Part shown: one piece after another, positions 48,869 to 64,000 of the stretch
Numbering within the stretch: position 1 is the first letter of the stretch
How the letters are laid out: each line of letters opens with the position of its first letter
The notes under the pieces: generated by a model
What the model was told of the DNA's origin: nothing
Databases searched by the model: none
The model's input: the letters and a program-made list of their open reading frames with translations, nothing else
Translations under genes and position numbers: made by a program
NCBI GenBank assembly: GCA_019321725.1
Contig: CM033120.1
Span: 11,426,716-11,490,715 of the forward strand
Reading direction: 5' to 3'
DNA length: 64,000 bases
From: Paulownia fortunei
Lineage: Eukaryota; Streptophyta; Magnoliopsida; Lamiales; Paulowniaceae

Positions 48869-51502
48869 TGAATCCTCTATCTATACACTGAATGTGTGTG
48901 TGAGAGAGAGGTAGAGAGAGAAGGAAAAAGAGAAATGGGAGATGGGTTAGAACAGCAAGTGCTTATATGCGAGAGAAAAGAGAGGGGGCGGAGATACAAA
49001 TGTGAGTGGGGGGCAATTTTCAAGCAAAGGAGAAGTAGCAATGGCGATGATACCAAAGAGGATGCCACCCGTTTTTCTTGCTCTTTCTTTCTTTCTTTTT
49101 TTTTTTTTTTTCTTTAAAGTGTCTCTCAACTGTCATGACACAACGGTTTGCCAACTAACTGTACCACCCCGAGTAAGTATCTCTTTGTGTTTTGAGGCAA
49201 TGAAATTAATGCCCATGTTTTTCTCTGCTCCTTTTTTTTTTTTTTGGCTTTTTTATTACCAAAATTGAAAATTAAAAAAAAAAATTAATTTCAAATGCCC
49301 TTTTTCCTTTTTTTTTTAACCATTTTAACTTTTCAATTTTTTGATTTTTTCATTTTTTAATTTGCAATCGTGAAATTTTTGAATAAACAGAACGTCATAC
49401 CTCGTTCATCCTTCATCCAAATCATTAGATTGAAGAGGTGGAAGGGGAAACCACTTACCCCTACAATTCAATAGTCATAATGTATCCAATCCATTGTGTA
49501 ATAACCCGTATTAGTATTAGGGTTGTTCAAAGAATTGTTTCATTGAGCCATAGTTAAAAGTTTATGAGATTTAGTCCTTACAAGTTGAAGCGTTGACAAT
49601 GCGTTCAATCTATGAAATTCTTTCCATTCCTTATGTAGGTGAACAAGTATGTTATTAGTACATTATTTGTCTAATGTCAATTGGTTATTAATTTATCATG
49701 TAAATTGTGCTTTCTATGTACTTACTATTCATGATTAAGAGTAAAAAATGCTTGGAGTACTTGACTGATAGTTGCGCTCGAGGATAATTCCACAATGATG
49801 GTTGGGGCTCGTTCACATGATAGTACCAAACCTTGTGTGATTGTAATTATCCTGTCATCTCATACTTTTTTGTTGTGTTGGGAACTCAATGGAGTTAGGA
49901 TCTTGAGAAAGATATGTTACAAATTAGATAATGGAGGGAAATTTAAAGTTTGTTTGATTTTATTTTCATGTTTTTAGTATTTTTAAATCTGAAAATATTT
50001 TCACTAATTATTTCTATAAAAATAAAAATATATTTAGATTCGATATGTTTTTATATTGACTATATATATTTAAAAATAAAAATATATTTATTTTATAGTA
50101 TTTTCTGAATGAAAAAAAATATAAAATATTAGTAGATATGAAAATAAATTTTGAAGATGTAAATAAATTATATTTATGAGCAAATGCATTTTTAAAGTTT
50201 TATATAGTAAAATAAAAAAAATAACCTTTAAAAATAAAAACAAATGAGTCTACCACTAGAAAAATAGACTAGCCACCTATCATCTCATACCATTATTGGA
50301 AAGGTTTGTGAAGCCCTGTTGTGCACAGAATATGCATTTTATTCCTGCCCCATTGAACAAGATTTTGATGATGACTATCAAAAGTAAACCCATTTGTGAA
50401 TGACTTGTAGTCAAAATTTCTCATATTGGAAGAAAAGCTTTCATGGCATTTACGTGTTGATGAAATTGTGAACTTTAAACCATTCATTACTCAACTTTTG
50501 AATTAAAGACCCCAACATATTGGCATAAATTTTAGAGTGAGATAAACAAGATTTGCCGAAAATGCCAGCAAATAACTCCCTGAGATGGTATGGACCATCA
50601 ACATAATCTCACACTTATAAACAAAAGAAAGTGTTTATAATCTACTTTTTTGTGACGTCCCCTTAATTTTCTGAAATGAAACTATTTTTCCCCTACAAAA
50701 CACTCTTCTACTTAAAATAATGACATGACAACAATGACTCTCAAACCAATTTTTTTATATAAAATTTTCATTTTATCAACTCTCATCTAAAACTATAAAA
50801 AACTCTACATTGGATTAAACAGAAACTATGAATATGGGATGGAGGAAGTATGACATGACATCAATAGTGATATTGCAGGTCACGTTTATAGAGCTTTGCT
50901 CATTTACAGCAACATACAGCCAAAAAAAAAAAAACCCAAAAAAAAAAAACACTATTCAATTAATCAACAATTATCAATTGAGATTTTTTTTTTATTTTCT
51001 GCAACAAGAAAAACTATTTGTTCTAGAAATGAGACAGTAATCAATCAGTGAGTTTACAGGGCCACAATACATTCAATATGCCATCAAAATACCCTCACCA
51101 AATAGAGCTGTTTTGAATCCTCTTTATCAAGATACTTGCCTCATGAGTTGATTCAATTACAATGCCTGATTTTCATACAAAATTTGCATTTCATAAATTG
51201 CCAAAAATTCATTTTAATCATATATCCTAACATTTGCCACCTAATTTTCATGTTGAGTTGAAACAGCACGAAAGATGTATGTTCAATAAATATCAATATA
51301 GATTTCTATATAAACGTCTCTTCAACCCAAAATTTTTGGACTGCCTGCATCAAGAATTGAAATGATAAGAAATCGTTCATGACATGAGAATAGCCATTTT
51401 TGAATATAGACAAGATTTGTAGCAAACTAGATCTCTTCTCTGGGTGGGCAAGAGATTTAAAGAAGAATATTTACCAAGAGAAACAGCTGTTGCAATAAAT
51501 AT
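48869..51502. other. Intergenic DNA between PDH E1-beta and bystin
   Basis: Contains the PDH E1-beta promoter and leader on the minus strand (GA/CT-rich near 48895-48930, T/A-rich homopolymers near 49080-49330), AT-rich spacer, and the bystin 3' UTR approaching 51502. Both neighbours are transcribed leftward. No additional gene, RNA gene or transposon was recognised. Confidence 0.5.
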
Positions 51503-54500
51503 TCAATCCTCCTCCATAGGTACATCCGGAATACTAAACCTGTCTTCTTGAATTGTCTTGGTAACTACAGAAATAGGAGTCGGTGATTGGGAGTCAAGGA
51601 AAGCTAAATTGAACAAGAAAATGCGCAAGCAGGACTGTCCAAAATTTCAATAAGAAATGATATATAAGTCATCAGAATTGTCAAGTGGACAAGTGCATCA
51701 AATTGGTATAACCAAAAATCCTATAGGTACAATTTACATCATCACAAGAGTCGACCAGAGAGTATTACAAGATTAAATACATTTCTTCACAGTATCAAAT
51801 AGGAAACTTGCAACTGCTTTCGTAACCCAATGTTATTTAAATCTTTTAAATAGAAGACGAACCATACACAAGCAAGGAAACAAAAACATGAACTACATTG
51901 CTGAATTATTCAGTTCACAGTAATGCCCCTAATGCTGAAACAAACACACACATGACCATCTAAACTAATACAAGAAACTAAATATATAACTAGCAATTAC
52001 ATTACACGCATAAATTTCACCATGCCAACAGCACAATGTGCCAGAAGAACTTCAAATCATTTTCTAGTACACGCGAAAATATATTTACCATAAAATTAAA
52101 ATAGTGATCTGTTGATGACTAGTTGAGAATACAACTTCCCCACAAATTTAATAATAGTGCATTTAAAAGACAAGACATCTCTTTGTCTCTAAATCAGTTT
52201 CCTGCCCCCTAAATGCTCTGTTGAATGCCAGTGGAGATTGAACCAAACTTTAAAACTGAGGAGGCAAGATATTACCCCCATGATCACATTGTGGGGTATT
52301 TTTATGTTTTCCTTCTTCATTCATAGCAACGCAAACTAGGGATGCTTTAAATATGCATGCATATCCAATTGCCATCTTTCAATACATAAGTAAATGAGGC
52401 CAGCAGACGTATATCAAGGAATCAAAGACTGGTATTCCTGCACGTATATAATGTATGTCTCCAGAATCACTGATATATTAACCATTTCTTGACCCTTAAC
52501 CAATCTCCATGCCCATTGAAACTTGAGCATTGATCCCTGGGGAATACATCAAAAACTCTATTACAACTAGTCAAGATTCTTATCACCATTATTTGGCATG
52601 GTTGACCACATCTCAGCAGTGCGTTTCCACTTGTTTAGGTTTTGTTCAACACTATAAAATCTAGAAGGCTCAAAAAAGAGCATATAAATATGAACTCACA
52701 TACCAAACAGAATTGAAGAGGTGAGTGCATTTCAGTATCAACTGCCAGTCATCAATATCATGCAAGTATTTGCTAGAAAATAAAATCAGATATTATTAAT
52801 CAAGTACATATTATCTTCATGCACAAGGACCAAACAATGCATCAATTCAGCAAGCGGAAAAGGTGAAACTAGCATGATTGTACCAAAACTGATGCATAAC
52901 CAAAATGTGAAACTCATCTTTCAGAAGAGAAAAAAGGATATATATTGACATAAGATCATCCTCTTTGTCCCCGCGGTTGCGACTGTTATTTAATTCCCTT
53001 AATATTTCGGGTGTAACCTGCATGTCAATAAACGTGGATACGTATCACCATATAATTCTATCCTATAGAAAGAGTTCAATAATCACAATTGTGCTGATCG
53101 ACTTACTAATTTATGTCTTTGCCTTTCAAGTAGAGTGTTGAGATTAAATTTGTCCTCCTTTGTCAACTCATTTTTGTACCTGCACCAATTTTACGTAGTG
53201 ATGAAGCATGTAGACGCTAACTAGCATGCTACACATACAAATGAGACTTGTACATGAAGCAAGCAAAGGTAAGCAGAACATATGTTGGGTATGATATACG
53301 CTTTACAGTCAGAAAGAAGAACTTATGTAAATTCATTCCTCTTTGAATAATTTGGTATACGAACAAATAAAACTTTTAATTAGCTGCATTCTCATCGATA
53401 AATCTCATTATTGAACAAACTCAGTGATCATAACTATCCATAAGAAAGTAGACAGTCTCCTTTTCGGCCCAATACAAAGGGCAAGAAAAGGAAAACCAAG
53501 AACTTATACTTGTAAAGAGAACATGAAAGAAAGATGTGGAAGTAAGGGAAAACTATCCAAAAGAACTAACCTCTGTGCAAATGCAAGTAGTGACTGATGC
53601 CAGATCACAGGCATTACTCTGGAGTCCTCAAAGAATGTCATAAAATGAGCAATCAATGCATCAAGTACACGATATGGCAACGCGTATTTCTTCTCAATTA
53701 GCAGCTTAATGAAATAACTGCAGAATGTACAAGCAGAAATTATCATCATAAATTTGATGGCAAGCTATTAGAAGAGAAATAAGATAAGAAAATCATTTTA
53801 GGAGCATCACATGAAAGAGAACTTGTATAAATAAAATCAAAAACTGCAGTAGAAATAGAACATCATAACTATACATTAACCGTTTTTGAGATAGTCAGTA
53901 AATTATGGCAAAGGACAAAAGCTAACTTTTATTCGAGCCCACAAGAGAATGGTGACAATCCACTTATACAGAGTTTCATGTCTGGACCATAGCAGTGTTG
54001 TTTTCTAGAGTAAACAAAGTGTAGTCCAAATGTAATGTTCCTCATTGACACATTGAAAGGAGGATCAACTCATTATTCATCATCTATTGCTGTATGAGAA
54101 ATAAGCTCAACTGGGGATATGAAACTAAATGTGATATTGATAAAAACTCTGAGGAAGCATTTTACAAGAGAAATACCTTGTTGTACCATAGTATTCCATC
54201 TCTGCAAGCTTCAATAATGCAACACTGAAATGCAGGAACAGAAATTACAACCACAAATCTCAAACAAGCAAAAACTTGCAATGATACAACAGTACAAAAG
54301 AATGCTACACATGCATAGAAGTCTCTGTGGAAGTTTTTCAAGCAGCTGTTTGAGGCAATGGCAATATTATTCAAATGAAAATAATAGAAAAGAGTGCTAA
54401 TAAAAATCCTGGTTCTGAAAATGTTAAATTGTAACAAAGAGAAGTGAAAAGGCACAGCTGTTTTAATTCCAGATGGACCAACTCTTTATGATAAATGAAA

Positions 54501-57500
54501 CCAGCAGTCACGTGACAAAAATATTATGGAGTAGAAGAAAAATATTTTTACAAGCATTTTCTTTTTCCTTGTTTGGGGTTGGGATTGGGGGGGGTGTGTG
54601 GTGAATGCTGCTCAGATCATCAAATCAGTTAAGAATTTGTAGATTAATCTTCATCATCAGAAATATCTAAGATATGAAACTACTAGCTCTTTTTAGGCAT
54701 CAACAAAGGTCGACAGGCACAGAGTTATGAGATATGGCCAAAGTTAACATATCTAGAATGAAGAGGAGGAATAGAGATCTTCTCAATAATGCTCCCAACA
54801 ATTACAGCCTCCCTTAAAGTACAAGTCCTTGACTGCACAGAAAAATTAAAAAGATTCAGCTTACAAGTCTGCTAACATTCATATCTAGGAAAGAGGGGGG
54901 AGGGTGTTCACATCTTGATGCATTCAAGTCAGATTGCAACTTGATGCTCTAAACAAACTCTGGAAAATTGAAACAGAGAGGCAAAATGTATGCTAGAAAC
55001 GTAACCATATGATTTATCACGATAATTGTGTCTTGAAGCAGAAAGGGTGGCACTTAAGAGCCTCAAAATATTGGACAGGAGATATATTAAGATAGACACG
55101 TTGCTTTGAAAACACTTGACCAACATCCAGTATATGAAGCAGAAGTTTCACAAGCAAACCCATAATTTGAGCAAGTAGGCTCACTTACACTGTAACAAGG
55201 GTTATGATACCAGTGACATATAAAAGAGAGTGACAATACGATCCATCACAATCATTCAAATTGTTGTCCTAAAGCAGAAAGATTGGCACTCATTTGTGCA
55301 TAACTAGTGCAGATGCTTCCAATAAGAGCCTCAAAAAGAGAATATTGAAAACAAGCAATATGAAGATAGACACCTTGATTGAAAGCATTATTAGACACTT
55401 GGCCAATATCCAGCACATGAAGCATTAGTTCTACAGCGAGACCCAAGGATTGAGCAAGTAAGCTCATACTGTAGCTATGTACCAGTGTCGTTCAAAGAGG
55501 GTACTGTTGTTCCATTGATATAAGGCCATTTCTTGGTTTTCCGGCTCAATAAAGTAATTCAACTAAAATAAATTTGAAAATCAAATTGGCCGTGGATACA
55601 AAACTTTGAGGTATCCGTATATTAGTAGCATGTGACAAAACCATGTAGCAAGAACCTGTAATTCAACTAGTAACTGATCTCACAGCAGCAGAATTCTTAA
55701 TTTACAGAAACAAATGTGCAACACCTTCAGTTTCAATGGATTTTCCTTCGCCAGATGCTGAACATTGATCAGCCTAATCTATTATTAATGATCTAACATG
55801 CACATTTGATTTAAAGTGGTAACCAGTTTATCCACTGAAAACATAATGGCATCCCTGCAACGAAACATAAAAAAAAAGGTGCTTGAGGATCAATTTGCTG
55901 TAAGAGACCAGTGCATATAACCGACACAAAAGTAAGGTGGGGCACACATCAATAAGGTAGAGAAGGAATTGGGGATCAATTGTGATCTATAGTCAATGTT
56001 GATATCTATAACAGGAATCAATATATTCAAAACTGTAATACCTCACACAAGGGAAATAGGATTCCCTTATTGAAAGCAGCTGGTTTATATAGAGCTTTTT
56101 TTAATGATTGGTATAAAGCAAAGTGCAGCCTCTTATTCTTTCGAATATCTTCTCTCACACGAGGCAGCAAGACAAACTTGTAGAACCGTTCTACCTTCTT
56201 GACACCCAAATTAGAAGCAAAGATTCTTGTTGCTTGATACATCGCATTCGGCGACCACTTCTCAGGTTCAGTCAAGTATAAGACTTCCTCCCAGAATTGC
56301 AGAGAAGGTATGTGCTTGAAAGCTTTTGGCATCTTCCCAGAGGTGTATTTGCTAAGCAGCTTGCCAACCCTGCATAATTCACATACCACCACAATCAGCT
56401 AAAACCTACAGTTATCAAGTTAAACACAAAGGTAAAGTAAAGAAAAATGACGCCTCGCCTCAACAATCAAAGACAAAAGACCATCAACATACCCCTTGTA
56501 CAACTCTATAATTGAATCATCCAGTTTGGGCATTGGTTGCATTCCTACAAAAGAACATATGAAACTGAAATCATAAAATTAACATATTTCAATTATACAA
56601 TAAGTTTGCCACAGTGTCACATTAGTAAAATGTCAACATCAGATGAAACTACAACCGGCACGCTACAAGCGATGTACTGCAAAGATGCAGAAAAGTTCAG
56701 ATAATAGTGAACATCAATTAACTTCAAAGTTACTGTCAGAATTATTTGGAATATGATAACAAAGAGCAGGCAGTCAATAATTATGAAGAATTTGGATTCA
56801 AACCTGAAGAAACTTGCGCATCTTTTTCTTTGATCTTCTCAACAATGATGTCAGCCAACGTGCGTTGAGGGGGATCATCTTTTGACAAGAAGGCTTCCAG
56901 CAACTTTTCATCTTCCTCATCAATCTCATCCTATTTCATGAAACAAATTCTTAAAATGAGTTTAGAAAGAAAAAAAGCTTGAGAGAGGTGGCTAAGTTCC
57001 TCAGAAAAGCAACATCTGAAAACATGCAAATTGAACACCCATGTCCCTTTTAACAAACCAAACAATTGGTAAAGAATATTGCGATTGCAATTTAAACCCT
57101 TTATCACCCAAAAAGAAAATCATTCGCATCAAAAGAAAAGGAAAAACAAAAGAAAAATATAATGATGATAACATATCCACTATAAAATTTCATACCAATG
57201 GACATCAAAATTTCATGTTTGGCACAAAAAGTAATAAAACCAAACATTTGGCTGCTGAAAATACTGCAAAAGATAAACATGATAAATCTTCAATAAAGTA
57301 GAAACACAACAAACTGAAGCATATTTTTCAACTTTCCAGCCGGTACAATGCACCATTCTAAATTCCAATCTAACCCCCCCCCCCCCCCAAAAAAAAAAAG
57401 GAAAATCTCCATTATCAGTACAATCATTCCCATGAATTCTATTCCAAAATTACAATAAGCTCAGTCAAGTCACGCAAAAGAAGAAAAATTGTAGAGAAAA

Positions 57501-57862
57501 GTAAATGCAGCAAAGAAAAATAAAGAGAGTAATCCAAAACACACAACTAATCAGTCCCACATTGTACATCACCAGAATCACATTTTTAACATGAATTAAA
57601 GAAAGACAGAATTCTGCCTAATAATCAAATAGCTTTGATTCAACCATTAATGTCTCCCTCATTTTCGTGGTGCCACCTCAGAACTAATATCTAGAAGTTC
57701 CGTGTTTACTTCTAAAAAATCATACCTTGAACCAGCAACACTAAAAGTAATCGTTCCAAAAGTAAAATAAATCCAGCTTAGGGCGAAAGGATGAAGAGCA
57801 AACCTCGAAATCCCATTGTCCAAACTGACTCTGAGTCTCCGAAAACCCTCCAAAATCATCCA

Positions 57863-57895
<33 letters not shown>

Positions 57896-58166
57896 TGTCT
57901 TTGAGGTTTCGTACTTGAGGAAACGAAAACCCGTTACTAGGGTTGTGGTTTAGGGCGTTGGCGTCCTCGCTTTCCTCTTCGTGCTGAATTTCCTTCTGCT
58001 GAAGCAACGCTTCCTTGAGAATCTTGGAGCTGACGGCAGAGGGGACGAGCTTCTGCTGGAGCTGGTGGTGCTTGGGAGGCTTGGAGCGTTTCTTCGAGGA
58101 GAGGGAATCTGAGCCGAAGGGTAAGAAGGGCTCCGGGTTTGTCATACGACCGCGTTTCTTCGACAT
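51503..58166 (-). CDS. BYSL: Bystin / Enp1, 40S ribosome biogenesis factor
   Basis: Ten exons on the minus strand: 58166-57804, 56930-56804, 56544-56493, 56369-56042, 54832-54753, 54224-54177, 53717-53571, 53179-53107, 53017-52942 and 51582-51503. All phases join exactly, giving 457 aa. Bystin/Enp1 is a nucleolar-to-cytoplasmic assembly factor of pre-40S particles. The N-terminal ~120 residues are basic then acidic, with ten consecutive Asp (92-101). The conserved bystin domain follows: [88 protein letters not shown] and [17 protein letters not shown]. The C-terminus is [14 protein letters not shown]. Two introns are non-canonical: AT-AG after exon 5 and U12-type AT-AC after exon 9. Exon 5 was too short to show as a long reading frame and was found by its conserved peptide. 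Confidence 0.93.
51583..52941 (-). other. BYSL: U12-type AT-AC intron of bystin (last intron)
   Basis: The intron begins ATATCCTTTT (52941 downward), the U12 donor consensus. Near its 3' end it has TTCCTTGAC (51601-51593), a near-perfect U12 branch site, with the branch A 12 bases before the exon, and it ends CCAATCAC. Splicing joins T to CG to make a Ser codon and continues into the conserved tail IPDVPMEED. None of the GT-AG alternatives I tried keeps the frame. Confidence 0.8.
54225..54752 (-). other. BYSL: Bystin intron with AT instead of GT donor
   Basis: Exon 5 ends CATTCTAG and the next bases are ATATGTTAAC. The following exon starts after TGCATTTCAG with TGTTGCATTATT. Only this boundary gives the conserved [13 protein letters not shown] peptide in frame. 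The donor would be an excellent AG/GTATGTTAAC if the first A were G. It does not match the U12 consensus, so it is either a rare AT-AG intron, a splice-site mutation or a base error. Confidence 0.7.
55015..55495 (-). repeat. Diverged tandem duplication inside bystin intron 4
   Basis: Copy 1 (about 55015-55212) and copy 2 (about 55245-55495) share, in order, GAAGCAG or AAAGCAGAAAG, AAGAGCCTCAAAA, AAGATAGACAC, ATCCAG, TGAGCAAGTA-GCTCA and ACCAGTG. On the minus strand copy 2 is open for 71 codons from [10 protein letters not shown], while copy 1 is interrupted. I do not recognise the peptide. It may be a fossil of an inserted gene or transposon fragment. Confidence 0.65.
57374..57399. repeat. 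Homopolymer pair C15-A11 in bystin intron 1
   Basis: Fifteen C followed directly by eleven A on the plus strand, that is, T then a G run in the transcript. It is one of four long G/C runs in the window. Confidence 0.9.
57864..57893 (-). repeat. BYSL: Coding (GAT)10 microsatellite in bystin exon 1
   Basis: Ten uninterrupted GAT codons (ATC on the plus strand) encode Asp 92-101 within an already acidic segment ahead of the bystin domain. Length changes would be in frame and likely tolerated. Confidence 0.95.
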
Positions 58167-61032
58167 CGCAGGCGGTGGGTGGTGGCGGAGGTAACCAGCA
58201 AAACCCTTCTTCTGACCAAAAGGGCTTTAGCTGTGGAATGATTATTAAACTTTGAGCCGTCTGTGCGTGTAGTTGAAAGTTTTTATTATTCTCACAATTT
58301 GTTTTTATGTCTTGCTCCAAACCGGACGGTGACGAACAGAACAGTGGATCGAATTAATTAATTTAATGAAAATTAATTATATTTTTTAATTTATTATATA
58401 AAATAATAATATAATAAATTAATTGTTATATAATATAATTTAAATATAAAAATAAATAAATAATTACATAAAAACACATATAACAAAACACAAAATTCAA
58501 ATAATCATATAAATATAATAAAATATCAAATTTAAATTTTTATAAAAATTAAAAATTAAAAAAAAAAACCGATCAAACTGATTTTAGCTTTGATCGACTT
58601 TGACCTATCAAACTAGTAAAAATGATTTTTGGGCCTAATCGAACCGAACCGACCTCCGATTCTTAATTGGATCGGTTGAACCGGCCGATTCGATCCGATT
58701 TTGACAATATTGTCTTGCTCCCTCACAAAATTAAATTATTTTTTTACCATAAATTTTCAAATTAGATTATTTATTATGCTATTATTAAAAAAAACATTAT
58801 GTTCAAAAAATCAATCAAATATTATATGTTATGTAATAAATCAATTAATTATTTATTGATTTTATTTGAACTACTCGTTCTAAAGATTTCTTTTTAACGA
58901 GCTATGGTAATTATAGCTATTAAAGTTATTAAAAATATTAAAATTTAATGAAATCTATTCATAAATGAATTCTAATTTATTGACCAACTAAACATTTAGT
59001 TCTTGCAAAAGTCAAAAATCGACTTTAATTTTGTGCGTTAAATACATAAATTAAATGATTGATGCAAAAATTGATAGGGAGAGTCTGCCCACCAAATCCA
59101 TCCTAGCCCAATATTTTCAGATGTTGAGATAGATATGAAAGAGGCCTTATAACAGTGAAAGCTGATTGCTGTGAATTAATTGATTTTTTTTTAATACTAT
59201 TCCAATCGGATTTGATTATTTGGATATGTTAATGCTATGTTAGAGCAATAAAATCTTATGAACCAAATGATTTATGATATGTTACAAATATATATAATAG
59301 GTTTATGTGGATATTTGATTAAAGTTAGTTTTGGACTAATCGTAATTTAATGAAATGTTTCGGACTTTTTCAATTATTTAAGCTAGTAGTATACATTAAA
59401 ATCTTTCTAAATTCGAGATCTCAAAAAAATTGCTTCATCCTTCAATCATACATAGGGAGATCGTGTGGAAATATGAGAAATAAATTAAACAGATTGTATT
59501 CCAACTATAGCAACATGTAAAAGTGTAATGAGGTAGTATTTTAGGCAAAATAAAAAATCAAATCCATTGAGGAATCACACGCATACCATGTACATAGATG
59601 TTTTCTTGGGTTGACAATTTAGCAAGAATTATTTTAAGTACTTCATATTGTTAAAGACACAAATGGTGAGAAAAAAAAAAAGCCTATCAGTTCAATTTAA
59701 GGGAATCCCATTTCGAGAAATTTAGTAGCCTTTAATAAATTTTACTATTTTCTACAGATTTTTTCGTGTCACAGGAACTGGCTAAAGCTTTTTTCAATAT
59801 TCTGTGCACTGATCTTACATATTTCTATGACGCAGAGAGGATTGGAGTTCCCACTTTTAGTTCACAATCCCTTTTTTTGGGCAAATCGGAACAATTGAGA
59901 ATTCGATATTTGATTTATTATGAATATTCGAGAAATTACTCCAATAGAATGCACAGAGATTTTACGTGGTTCGCCAAATTCGCCTACGTTCACAAAAGTT
60001 TTTATTTTTCACTAATAGAGAATTTTCCGATACAATAAAAATATATTCTTGAGTTTTATGTCAAAATTCAAGAAAAAAATATTCGTGTATAACCACTCTA
60101 ATAATTACCAAAAACACTCTCTTAATCCCTTTATATTGCCCAAAAAGATAAAACTTCAAGTGTTTTCCAACACATATTACAATTTGACTCTAACAAATTA
60201 TTTTCCTTATATGTCTACACTTGCTCTCTATTTTTTCTCTTTATCTTGTATTCAAGTTATTTCTCTTGAATTGTTGTATTTGTTTGGTATTTTTTGCAAC
60301 TACTTCTAAAGTCTTTTTATAAACAAGATGAAAGGATAATTGTTTGATATCTTACCAAACATTCAAAAATGAGATTTGAGGGTTTTCATTTCACATCCCC
60401 TATTTTTTATTCTATTTTTTTTTAATTATTTTGTGGGGATTACCTAAACTTTTCGCCTACAAGCACATTTGTGCAATGATTCACAGGGAAAAGCGAGATT
60501 AGCATGTTGAACAAACACAGTTTTTAGCATTTTCTTACGTTGAAATAGGCAGAATCATTGCACAAAGTAAACCAATCTAGACAGACACAAGTCATATGTT
60601 TCATCAACTAGATTGCCAGCCTCACTCTCCTGATGCGCAGGGAGGAGCCACAGTTTGTTAGTTTCATTCTGACTTATAACCAGAGAGAGTATGGATGGAT
60701 AAGCACTGATTTTTCAATACTTCAAAACGTGCATACACACTCTTTTTTAACAGTTCCAGAAATATCCTTCACCCGACACCGTGAACTCAAAGTTCTGCTG
60801 GCTATACTGTCAAATATACATAAGAAACAATATACAATGTAGCAACCGCGGCCATTTATGAAAAATATATCGGTCCATCATCATTCAAAAGCTTATCGTT
60901 TTCACAACATACTTAAGACTCATTCAACATAAACGAGTACAATGAGGGGGTGGGCTCTTGAGAACATAAAATCTGATGCTTTCAACAGTACTCTGCCATA
61001 GCTTAGCACTTGCCTATGTTTGAGGCACAGCT
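58167..61032. other. Intergenic DNA between bystin and glycolate oxidase
   Basis: The left end is the bystin promoter and 5' leader (GC-richer, about 58167-58330). AT-rich spacer follows, including CCGATC/CCGATT-rich sequence around 58570-58710 and chance reading frames at 59766-60038 and 60049-60309 with no family resemblance. The right end is the 3' flank of glycolate oxidase. No gene or clear transposon was recognised. Confidence 0.5.

Positions 61033-64000
<2,968 letters not shown>

Noticed and set aside
51620..52942. GT-AG alternatives for the last bystin intron (donor at ATGTCA, acceptor at AATTTAG)
   Set aside because: They shift the frame to an early stop and lose the conserved tail, whereas the AT-AC pair fits signals, phase and peptide.
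54720..54760. U12 explanation for the AT-starting bystin intron
   Set aside because: ATATGTTAAC lacks the CCTT core of U12 donors, and no TTCCTTRAC branch site lies 10-20 bases before the acceptor.
59766..60309. Two plus-strand frames of 90 and 86 codons
   Set aside because: AT-rich and Phe/Tyr/Ile-rich, typical of chance frames in AT-rich DNA. No motif or splice context.

Overview
The window is nuclear DNA of a flowering plant, most likely a eudicot. It is AT-rich, and its few intron-containing plant genes are separated by long gene-poor stretches full of microsatellites and decayed transposons. There are no prokaryotic signals such as operons, Shine-Dalgarno sites or CRISPR arrays. The species cannot be fixed from the sequence alone.

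Layout. (1) 1-1133, minus strand: first coding exon of a CID-type PAM2 protein (a poly(A)-binding-protein partner), running off the left edge. (2) About 1.1-30.7 kb: no confident host gene. It holds microsatellites, a 66-bp tandem duplication, a small hAT-like element with an 8-bp target duplication (8065-8341), a decayed and internally deleted Ty1-copia element with both LTRs (13589-17519), a duplicated unit near 20.3-20.8 kb, an LTR-element remnant at 23.5-24.3 kb and long poly-G runs. (3) 31010-32848, plus strand: an intact, intronless 9-cis-epoxycarotenoid dioxygenase (NCED) gene with a TATA box and G-box/ABRE motifs upstream. (4) 33-42.9 kb: gene-poor, then two unassigned exon-like segments near 43 kb. 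(5) 44678-48868, minus: the plastid pyruvate dehydrogenase E1-beta gene, rebuilt as four exons (398 aa). (6) 51503-58166, minus: a bystin/Enp1 gene, rebuilt as ten exons (457 aa). (7) 61033-64000, minus: the 3' nine exons of peroxisomal glycolate oxidase, running off the right edge.

The genes do not form a pathway cluster. They cover mRNA-binding regulation (CID), committed abscisic acid synthesis (NCED), plastid acetyl-CoA supply (PDH E1-beta), 40S ribosome biogenesis (bystin) and photorespiration (glycolate oxidase). All exon models were derived by hand from splice sites, reading-frame phase and remembered family conservation; no alignment was run.

The most interesting signals are two unusual introns in the bystin gene. 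The last intron has a U12-type AT-AC structure (donor ATATCCTTTT, branch-like TTCCTTGAC, acceptor AC) and restores frame exactly. A second intron must begin with AT rather than GT to keep the conserved reading frame. I found no evidence of a wholly new biological system.
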